Shown here: one piece after another, positions 27,063 through 33,843 of the stretch | How positions within the stretch are numbered: the first letter of the stretch is position 1 | How the letters are laid out: every line of letters starts with the position of its first letter | Translations under genes and position numbers: made by a program | Source of the DNA: JAPOUP01 sp965203605 | Lineage (GTDB): Bacteria; Pseudomonadota; Alphaproteobacteria; Rhodobacterales; Rhodobacteraceae | Direction of reading: 5' to 3' | Length of the DNA: 64,000 nt | NCBI GenBank assembly: GCA_965203605.1 | Contig: OZ241902.1 | Coordinates: 1,488,001 to 1,552,000 of the forward strand | Notes under the pieces: model-generated | What the model saw: only the letters and a program-made list of their open reading frames with translations | Databases searched by the model: none | What the model was told of the DNA's origin: nothing

Positions 27063-27877
27063 GCCGTCGTCCTCGAAGGCGCCGAACGACACGTGGGCGG
27101 CGCACACCGAATTGGGTGTGGTTCGGCGTGATGACTGCGGCCACCGTCGTTGCAATAGGCTGGGTCATCTTTGTGCAGTCATATAAGGAAGAACCGGTAG
27201 ATGAAATGCTGTGCCCGAAGGCGTCCGGCCCAAAGGCTGGGCTGGCGGTGCTTCTCGATCTGACTGATTCGCTGAATCCGGTGCAACACAAAACTCTCCG
27301 AGGCATTCTCGATGACCGGATCAAGGACGCGAAACAGGGCACGCTTATCGCGGTCGGAGCGGTCCGGGTGGATGCCACCAAGCGGGATGCGGACTTCGCC
27401 CGCTGCAAGCCAGCGACAGGCGAAGAGGCGAACGAACTCTACCAGAATCCGCGTATGATCGAGGATCGCTACCGAAAGGAGTTTCTGGAACCATTCGAGG
27501 CTATCGTTTCTGCGATGTTGGATAGCCCAGCGGCGAACCATTCGCCGATCATGGAATCATTGCAGGCGTTACTTGTGTCGGCTCCGGGTTTCGTCGATGC
27601 GAGCTATCCTAGACGGGTCACTATTGTGTCGGACCTGATTCAGAACAGTGAGGCTTTCAGCTTCTATCGCGGTGATAGCTGGCAGCGTTTTGTCCGCTCA
27701 AACGGAGCAGAGCGTCTGGCGGGTCGCCTGCGAAACGTCGAGTTGGAGATATGCCGCATTCCGAGGCCCGGCGCCAATGTCGACAAGGCGATAGTGGATG
27801 ACTTCTGGGTCAACTATGCCGAATGGGCAGGCGCAAGCCGCATCCTCACCTCCACTTGCCTACTCGGCGACCTTTGA
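27059..27877 (+). CDS. Membrane-anchored VWA-like protein
   Basis: 272 residues. An Arg-rich cytoplasmic tail (RRPRRRRTTRGRR) precedes one membrane helix (about residues 19-41), so the rest should lie in the periplasm. The folded part starts GLAVLLDLTDSLNPVQ, a strand ending in a D-x-T-D-S MIDAS-like turn, and continues with a second strand and acidic turn RVTIVSDLIQNSEAFSFY, as in von Willebrand A domains. Such domains bind metal and partner proteins. Overlap with the preceding gene and 33 bp to the next place it in the operon. The VWA call rests on pattern, not on a clear full-length match. Confidence 0.7.
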   Translation: MSRRPRRRRTTRGRRTPNWVWFGVMTAATVVAIGWVIFVQSYKEEPVDEMLCPKASGPKAGLAVLLDLTDSLNPVQHKTLRGILDDRIKDAKQGTLIAVGAVRVDATKRDADFARCKPATGEEANELYQNPRMIEDRYRKEFLEPFEAIVSAMLDSPAANHSPIMESLQALLVSAPGFVDASYPRRVTIVSDLIQNSEAFSFYRGDSWQRFVRSNGAERLAGRLRNVELEICRIPRPGANVDKAIVDDFWVNYAEWAGASRILTSTCLLGDL

Positions 27878-27910
27878 GGTCGGCTGCATTTTCAACGAAG
27901 GTCTTCTGTC

Positions 27911-29311
27911 ATGCGAATCGGTCAGGAAATCTTGAACAGAGGGGGGCTTGTGCTTGCCTTTGTAATTGGATGTGGCGGCATCCTTTATTTGAAATTGCAG
28001 GAATTTCCTATTTATGTGACAATTGGTTTTCCGATTGCAGTTTTGTTTGTCTATTGGCTGGCAGCGCTCACAATTAGTGACAAACGCATCTACGAAATGG
28101 TCGGGGATAATTGCTATTATCTTGGCTTTGTGTTCACTTTGACGAGCTTAGCCGTTACGCTCTACCTGCTTTACGACTCAGCAGATGCAGCTCGGGAGAA
28201 CCAATTGCTTCCGGAGACGATTTCCGGCTTCGGCGTCGCACTTTCCTCTACAATCGTCGGCATTGTGCTGCGGGTCGTGATGCAGAGAATGACCCCTGAT
28301 ATCTCGCAGCAGGAAAGCGAGGCGCGAGTCGATCTCGATCTCGCCATCCGCGATTTCCGTACCCATCTCAGCATGAGCATTGGCGAGTTGAAACGCTATT
28401 CAGTAGAAACGAGCCAAATATTGGTCGAACAGAGGGATGCGGTTCAGGAACAGTTGGCGCAGGATTCTGATGCGCACACACGAGCGACGGAAGCGAGGAC
28501 GGCCACTCTGACCAAGTTTGCCGAGGACACGGAAAGGAAACTCGCAGACCATCGCGCGGCCATGCAGGAGAGCATGGAACACGATGCGCTCGCATATCGG
28601 GAGGCTGTGCAACAAGGCATCACAGCTTTTCGTGAAGCCCTCGACCGTGTTTCCTCCGCTCTCTCCAATGGGGAGGCTCAGGTCAGGGACGCACTGCGGC
28701 AGAGTGTCGAAAGCCAGCTACAGGCTTTGGAAGGCGGAGCGGCCGGCTTGCATGGAGTTTTGGAACGGACAGTGGAAGCGTTTGCCGAATATCAGAAGGA
28801 GGCGGGTCAACTAGCGAGCCTGAGTCGGACGACCTTTGAGCAAACAGGGGAAAGTGTTGAGGCCGCCCGCAATGTACTGGAGCGCCTGAAAGCGTTGACT
28901 GAAGGTACAGCGGCACTGTCCAGCGAGAACCGCAGCCTCGACACTGCGCTGTCTGGCGTGATCGGCAAACTCGCGACAGTCGAAGACGGCATTGCAACGA
29001 AGCTCGAACCCTCCGTCGCACGCATAAGCGAGGGCGCGACCGCCATTTCCGCCGTATTGGCGGACTCGTCCGGGAAACTCAAATCGGCCGCGGAATGCTT
29101 CGAGGCGGCTGCGGAACGCACGGCCGCCGCCGACATGCAAACGAATATCGCCGCCGCGTCGGAACGCATAGCGGGCGCGACGGAAAGGCTGGAAACGGCG
29201 AATGTCGTAATGTCCTCGGCCATAGAAAAACTCGGCGAACTGGCAGATAGAGCAGTAGAGCCCCGACGGGCTGGTATTCTGGGCGTTTTCAGCACTCGTC
29301 GCGGCCGCTAG
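27911..29311 (+). CDS. MotA/TolQ/ExbB-like (ZorA-like) channel protein with long coiled coil
   Basis: 466 residues. Four hydrophobic segments occupy about 11-29, 32-55, 69-88 and 103-125, with a GDNCYYLGFVFTLTSLAVTL stretch and TISGFGVALSSTIVGIVLRV. These are the helix motifs of MotA/TolQ-type proton channels and of ZorA in Zorya defence. From about 145 onward the protein is almost entirely Ala/Glu/Arg-rich helix, predicted as a long cytoplasmic coiled coil like the tail of ZorA, though shorter than ZorA's usual total. It precedes the OmpA-domain gene by 19-76 bp depending on start, matching the ZorA-ZorB order. It would form the pmf-driven channel with that protein. Confidence 0.8.
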   Translation: MRIGQEILNRGGLVLAFVIGCGGILYLKLQEFPIYVTIGFPIAVLFVYWLAALTISDKRIYEMVGDNCYYLGFVFTLTSLAVTLYLLYDSADAARENQLLPETISGFGVALSSTIVGIVLRVVMQRMTPDISQQESEARVDLDLAIRDFRTHLSMSIGELKRYSVETSQILVEQRDAVQEQLAQDSDAHTRATEARTATLTKFAEDTERKLADHRAAMQESMEHDALAYREAVQQGITAFREALDRVSSALSNGEAQVRDALRQSVESQLQALEGGAAGLHGVLERTVEAFAEYQKEAGQLASLSRTTFEQTGESVEAARNVLERLKALTEGTAALSSENRSLDTALSGVIGKLATVEDGIATKLEPSVARISEGATAISAVLADSSGKLKSAAECFEAAAERTAAADMQTNIAAASERIAGATERLETANVVMSSAIEKLGELADRAVEPRRAGILGVFSTRRGR

Positions 29312-29387
29312 ATTTAAGAGACGTTGAGCAATGCACAGATATTTCCCTGCAGCGACTTCCAGCAGTCAGTACCGTCGGGGCGCGATC

Positions 29388-31664
29388 ATGGGCCTCACGG
29401 TAGCTGAGGCGTTCATGCTGATTGCTTTCGTGCTGTTGCTGTTGCTGCTATTCTGGCGTCATCAAGTGCAGGATGATGTCGATTTGGCCTCTCAGTTGTC
29501 ACAGGAGAAAAGACAGGCGCTGTCGGAGGGGGCGGTTCCGGTGCCGGAGGAGCGGTTGAAGGCGCTGGAGAAACGGTGGCGGCTTTTGGAAGACCCAGAG
29601 CTGCGCGATCTGGCGGAAGCGGCGGAGGCGTTGAAACCGGACCAGTTGCGAAAGCTGAAGGACCTTGTGCAGGAACCGGATGTGCTTTCGTCGGACACGG
29701 CCCTAGTGCCGTCGGGGCGGTTGACGGAGTTGGAGGACTACGAGCAATGGGTCGAGGAGAACAAGGGCGAGATTGACGAAGCATTGAATCTTCGCCGGGA
29801 ACTCGACCCTGACGGAGAGTACAGCAACGAAGAGTTGTTGGCGCGTATCGAGGACCTGATGGCGTTGGCTTCCCAATTATCACAGGAGAAAAGACAGGCG
29901 CTGTCGGAGGGGGCGGTTCCGGTGCCGGAGGAGCGGTTGAAGGCGCTGGAGAAGCGGTGGCGGCTTTTGGAAGACCCAGAGCTGCGCGATCTGGCGGAAG
30001 CGGCGGAGGCGTTGAAACCGGACCAGTTGCGAAAGCTGAAGGACCTTGTGCAGGAACCGGATGTGCTTTCGTCGGACACGGCCCTAGTGCCGTCGGGGCG
30101 GTTGACGGAGTTGGAGGACTACGAGCAATGGGTCGAGGAGAACAAGGGCGAGATTGACGAAGCATTGAATCTTCGCCGGGAACTCGACCCTGACGGAGAG
30201 TACAGCAACGAAGAGTTGTTGGCGCGTATCGAGGACCTGATGGCGTTGGCTTCCCAATTATCACAGGAGAAAAGACAGGCGCTGTCGGAGGGGGCGGTTC
30301 CGGTGCCGGAGGAGCGGTTGAAGGCGCTGGAGAAGCGGTGGCGGCTTTTGGAAGACCCAGAGCTGCGCGATCTGGCGGAAGCGGCGGAGGCGTTGAAACC
30401 GGACCAGTTGCGAAAGCTGAAGGACCTTGTGCAGGAACCGGATGTGCTTTCGTCGGACACGGCCCTAGTGCCGTCGGGGCGGTTGACGGAGTTGGAGGAC
30501 TACGAGCAATGGGTCGAGGAGAACAAGGGCGAGATTGACGAAGCATTGAATCTTCGCCGGGAACTCGACCCTGACGGAGAGTACAGCAACGAAGAGTTGT
30601 TGGCGCGTATCGAGGACCTGATGGTGAGAGAAGGCACCGTCGATAACCGGCTCGCCGAAGACGAGGCGGTGCGCAGGGAATTCATCGCCAATCTGAAACA
30701 AAGGCTTGGGGCGGACGTGGAGAAGGCAGGCGGAAAAATCGAGGCGGACGGCCGGGTGGTCTTTCCCGAAACGGTGGTGTTCGAAGCCGGCAGTGCAGTC
30801 ATTCCGCTGGGCTTCAAGACGGCGCTGGACGACATTTGTCCGCGTTGGCTGGAAGAAATCCGGAACTGGGCGAACCAGCCCGAGATCGACGAAATCCGCA
30901 TTGAGGGCCACTCCTCGCCGGAATGGGTTAGTGCGCAGACCAAACGGGACGCATGGGTGGCCAATCTCGGCCTGTCGCAACACCGGGCGCAGTCGGTGCT
31001 GGTGCATTGCCTGGACCATGCGGCCGGAACGGCGCTCGGCGAGTGGGCGCGTGGCAAGCTTACGGCGGTTGGTTACTCCTCGTCCAGACCGGTAAGGGTG
31101 GACGGAAAGGAAGACCCGGACGCATCGCGGCGCGTCGTTCTCGCTTATGAATTTAGCCGTGACGCGCTAATCGCCGATCTCGGAAACGCCGGACGGATGG
31201 AAGTCGGCAGCAATCCGATCCGCCCGATCAGCGGCAAAGCGCAGGTGATCGACGCCGATACGATAAAGCTCGGGGAGGACCAAATCGAGATCCGGCTCGA
31301 AGGAATCTATGCGCCCGAAGTCGAACAACCCTGTATTGCGGCGGAAGGTTCCGAATGGGCCTGCGGCAGCGAGGCCCGCGACGCACTTAGACAGCGCATT
31401 GCTGGCCAGAATGTAGTCTGCGACCGCCTGCGTCGGGGCTTGATGCGGCTTTGGGGTATTTGCAAGATCGAAGGAGAGGAAGCTGAACTGAACCGTTGGG
31501 TAGTGGAAGAAGGATGGGCCTTTGCATTAATCAAGTCGTCAAAGGCATATGCTGACAGTCAAGCCGACGCCCGTGAAGCCCGGCGCGGAATCTGGTCCGG
31601 CGAACCGCCTATGCCGCCATGGAGATGGCGTGAAGGCCTGAGTCACGCATACGATACCCCCTAG
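29388..31664 (+). CDS. MotB/ZorB-like protein: membrane helix, triple repeat, OmpA-like domain, thermonuclease domain
   Basis: Start taken at ATG 29388 (MGLTVAEAFMLIAFVLLLLL); ATG 29331 would add 19 residues. Numbering from 29331, a single membrane helix lies at about 22-42, three near-identical 127-residue helical repeats at 52-431, an OmpA-like peptidoglycan-binding domain at about 440-615 (VVFPETVVFEAGSAVIPLGF, IDEIRIEGHSSPEW, SQHRAQSVL, RRVVLAYEF), and a staphylococcal-nuclease-like domain at about 635-765 (QVIDADTIKL, IRLEGIYAPE, DRLRRGLMRLWGICK, LNRWVVEEGWAFAL). MotB-type topology puts the nuclease in the periplasm. In the helix an AEAF Glu aligns with the proton-carrying Asp of MotB. 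Four Cys in the nuclease part suggest disulfides. The position usually held by the second Ca ligand (DAPE/DTPE) is Tyr (YAPE), while the Glu and flanking Arg are kept. Confidence 0.85.
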   Translation: MGLTVAEAFMLIAFVLLLLLLFWRHQVQDDVDLASQLSQEKRQALSEGAVPVPEERLKALEKRWRLLEDPELRDLAEAAEALKPDQLRKLKDLVQEPDVLSSDTALVPSGRLTELEDYEQWVEENKGEIDEALNLRRELDPDGEYSNEELLARIEDLMALASQLSQEKRQALSEGAVPVPEERLKALEKRWRLLEDPELRDLAEAAEALKPDQLRKLKDLVQEPDVLSSDTALVPSGRLTELEDYEQWVEENKGEIDEALNLRRELDPDGEYSNEELLARIEDLMALASQLSQEKRQALSEGAVPVPEERLKALEKRWRLLEDPELRDLAEAAEALKPDQLRKLKDLVQEPDVLSSDTALVPSGRLTELEDYEQWVEENKGEIDEALNLRRELDPDGEYSNEELLARIEDLMVREGTVDNRLAEDEAVRREFIANLKQRLGADVEKAGGKIEADGRVVFPETVVFEAGSAVIPLGFKTALDDICPRWLEEIRNWANQPEIDEIRIEGHSSPEWVSAQTKRDAWVANLGLSQHRAQSVLVHCLDHAAGTALGEWARGKLTAVGYSSSRPVRVDGKEDPDASRRVVLAYEFSRDALIADLGNAGRMEVGSNPIRPISGKAQVIDADTIKLGEDQIEIRLEGIYAPEVEQPCIAAEGSEWACGSEARDALRQRIAGQNVVCDRLRRGLMRLWGICKIEGEEAELNRWVVEEGWAFALIKSSKAYADSQADAREARRGIWSGEPPMPPWRWREGLSHAYDTP
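29484..30623 (+). repeat. Three tandem 381-bp repeats inside the ZorB-like gene
   Basis: Units begin at 29484, 29865 and 30246 with an exact 381-bp period (127 codons); the third lacks its last codon. The copies differ by only a few bases, for example CTCTCAGTTG versus CTTCCCAATTA at the unit start and AAACGG versus AAGCGG. Each encodes the same Glu/Leu-rich helical unit, from SQEKRQALSEGAVPVPEERL to ELLARIEDLM. Near identity at silent sites points to recent duplication or gene conversion. Confidence 0.97.
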
Positions 31665-31720
31665 GAGCCCACGTCATTTGAGAGATCTATGTCTGCAGCC
31701 CAGATGATTGGCGTGTGTAG

Positions 31721-32299
31721 ATGATCCGGCGCCTGTACGATTGGACACTATCGCTTGCACGATCACGGCATGCCCTTCTGGCGCTTGCTCTGGTGGCCTT
31801 CGCGGAGAGTTCGGTCTTTCCAATCCCGCCTGACCTACTGATGATCCCGATGGTCCTTGCCACACCAAGCCGCGCATTCACCATCGCCGCAGTCTGTCTT
31901 TGCGCATCCGTAGCGGGTGGACTCTGCGGCTACCTGATCGGCTACTGGCTCTACGATTCAATCGGTCGCATCGTGCTTGAGGCATATGGTCTGGACAGGT
32001 ATTTTGAGAAGTTCAGCCAGCGCTACAACGAATGGGGTGCCTGGACCGTGCTATTCGCGGGCATCACGCCGTTTCCATACAAGGTCATAACAATACTCAG
32101 CGGTGCGACAATGCTCTCCCTCCCGGTCTTCATCGTATCCTCCATCATCGCCAGAGGCCTGCGGTTTTTCATTGTGGCGACGTTGCTCTGGAAATTTGGT
32201 GTTCCGATAAGGGAATTCATTGAACGCCGTCTCGGTCTGATGTTCACTCTCTTCGCATTTCTGCTGCTCGGTGGCTTCATTCTGGCAGGATTGCCATGA
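31721..32299 (+). CDS. YqaA/DedA family membrane protein
   Basis: 192 residues, normal for the YqaA branch of the DedA/VTT family of inner-membrane lipid-handling proteins. Features are the AFAESSVFPIPPDLLMIPMV re-entrant segment, a glycine-rich helix GGLCGYLIGYW, and the FAGITPFPYKVITILSGA signature with the conserved Pro-Phe-Pro. Overlaps dsbB by 4 bp, so the two form a pair. Confidence 0.9.
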   Translation: MIRRLYDWTLSLARSRHALLALALVAFAESSVFPIPPDLLMIPMVLATPSRAFTIAAVCLCASVAGGLCGYLIGYWLYDSIGRIVLEAYGLDRYFEKFSQRYNEWGAWTVLFAGITPFPYKVITILSGATMLSLPVFIVSSIIARGLRFFIVATLLWKFGVPIREFIERRLGLMFTLFAFLLLGGFILAGLP

Positions 32300-32757
32300 C
32301 GAGACATGGTCTGTTTCTGATCGCATCGCTTGGCTCTGCGGCGCTATTGGTTGGCGCATGGACATTCCAGTACCTTGGACTTCCGCCCTGTCCAATGTGC
32401 GTATGGCAACGCTGGCCGCATGGTATCGCGGTCGCCCTCGGTATCATCGCGCTACTCCGGCCGCGTTTCATGCTGGCCTTGCTCGGTGCCGCCGCAACCG
32501 CAACGACCGGCGCCATTGGAGTATATCATTCGGGCGTCGAACGGGGGGTTTGGAAAGGTCCGTCCACCTGCGGTGGAAACGACACCATCGGCCTTTCGGC
32601 GGACCAGTTGCTGGAACGCATCATGGAAGCACCGCTGGTTCGCTGCAATGAGATCGCCTGGCAGATGTACGGTGTCACCATTCCGAACCTGAATGCTGCG
32701 CTCAGCCTTACGCTGGCCACTATCTGGCTCATCGCAGCCTGGAAATGCAGAAACTGA
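32296..32757 (+). CDS. dsbB: Disulfide bond formation protein B
   Basis: 153 residues with four membrane helices. DsbB reoxidises DsbA in the periplasm and passes electrons to quinone. The first periplasmic loop has the CPMC active pair (LPPCPMCVWQRW) and the second loop has the other pair, Cys in GPSTCGGN and in LVRCNEIAW. The conserved QRW after the first pair is present. Translationally coupled to the upstream yqaA-type gene. Confidence 0.93.
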   Translation: MTRHGLFLIASLGSAALLVGAWTFQYLGLPPCPMCVWQRWPHGIAVALGIIALLRPRFMLALLGAAATATTGAIGVYHSGVERGVWKGPSTCGGNDTIGLSADQLLERIMEAPLVRCNEIAWQMYGVTIPNLNAALSLTLATIWLIAAWKCRN

Positions 32758-32888
32758 TCGCAGCCCGCTCCGAATTCGACCCATGCAGCAACGCTCCGCT
32801 CTACCCGGCGAGCTCCAGTTCCACCGCTGAACCGGATCGATGCCACCAGATGAAACAGCGATTCCGCCTGGATCCAGACCGTATCCCG

Positions 32889-33767
32889 TTACGGCCCTTC
32901 CAGGGCTCGAAGACGTTTCAGCAGGCTTGACGTGTCCCAGCGTCCACCGCCAATATTCTGCACGTCTCTATAGAACTGGTCGACAAGCGCCGTCACCGGA
33001 AGCGATGCTCCATTCCCATTGGCTTCCGAAAGACATATTCCCAGATCCTTGCGCATCCAATCAACGGCAAAACCGTGATCGAAGTCATCATCGATCATCG
33101 TTCCGCAGCGGTTGGTCATCTGCCAGGAGCCAGCTGCGCCGCCGCCGATTACATCAACGACAGCACGCCCGTCCAGACCTGCCTTCTCAGCGAAGTGAAG
33201 ACCTTCCGAAAGAGCCTGCACAAGACCTGCGATGCAGATCTGATTGACCATCTTGGTAAGCTGTCCCGCGCCGCTTTCACCCAGCCTCCGGCAGAGCTTT
33301 GAGTAGGACTCCATTACGGGCGCAGCCCGAGCGAATGCGGCTTCATCACCCCCGCACATCACGACCAGTTGGCCGTTCTCCGAGCCCGCCTGTCCGCCCG
33401 AAACCGGCGCATCAACGAAGTCAATTCCGGCACCCGCCGCCACCGCATGCAGCTCACGGGTCACCATGGCCGAAACTGTTGTATGATCGACGAAGACCGC
33501 GCCTTCCGTCATCCCGGCAAATGCACCGTCCGACCCCATACAGACCGCACGCAGGTCGTCGTCATTGCCGACACAGGCCATGACGAATTCCGCACCTGAC
33601 GCCGCATCGCGTGGACACCCCGCAGCTTTGCCGCCATGCCGTTCCACCCAGGAAGCGGACTTCTCCGCCGTACGGTTGTAGACCGTCACCGAATGTCCGG
33701 CCGAGGCAAGATGCCCTGCCATCGGGTGCCCCATCACCCCCAATCCAAGAAATGCCACTTTCGCCAT
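32889..33767 (-). CDS. NAD(P)-dependent beta-hydroxyacid dehydrogenase (3-hydroxyisobutyrate / tartronate semialdehyde reductase family)
   Basis: 292 residues, normal length. The Rossmann start VAFLGLGVMGHPMAGHLASA contains the GxGxMGxxM cofactor motif. The substrate-binding FVDAPVSGGQAGSENGQLVV motif, the catalytic Lys in GQLTKMVNQ, and KDLGICLSEANGNGASLP near the end are all family hallmarks. The enzyme oxidises a 3-hydroxyacid or reduces a 2-hydroxy-3-oxo acid; the exact substrate is not evident. Divergent from the penicillin acylase gene, with start codons back to back. Confidence 0.92.
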   Translation of the reverse strand: MAKVAFLGLGVMGHPMAGHLASAGHSVTVYNRTAEKSASWVERHGGKAAGCPRDAASGAEFVMACVGNDDDLRAVCMGSDGAFAGMTEGAVFVDHTTVSAMVTRELHAVAAGAGIDFVDAPVSGGQAGSENGQLVVMCGGDEAAFARAAPVMESYSKLCRRLGESGAGQLTKMVNQICIAGLVQALSEGLHFAEKAGLDGRAVVDVIGGGAAGSWQMTNRCGTMIDDDFDHGFAVDWMRKDLGICLSEANGNGASLPVTALVDQFYRDVQNIGGGRWDTSSLLKRLRALEGP

Positions 33768-33843
33768 GTCTTCACCCCCGTTGCCTGAACCGCGAATGAA
33801 CGCTAACTACCGGCTTCATTCCCATCGTCAACCTGGACCGTCA

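Noticed and set aside
29413..30546. A long minus-strand open frame (Pro/Ala-rich, three repeats) opposite the repeat array
   Set aside because: It is the antisense shadow of the triplicated coding repeat; the plus-strand frame has domains, a ribosome site and operon context.
29484..30623. A CRISPR array or satellite as explanation for the tandem 381-bp repeats
   Set aside because: The period is a whole number of codons with no spacers, and the frame stays open through all copies.
32296..32757. dsbB as a functional part of the channel/nuclease system, since the nuclease has cysteines
   Set aside because: dsbB is coupled to a yqaA-type gene and is a normal housekeeping gene; the adjacency is probably chance.
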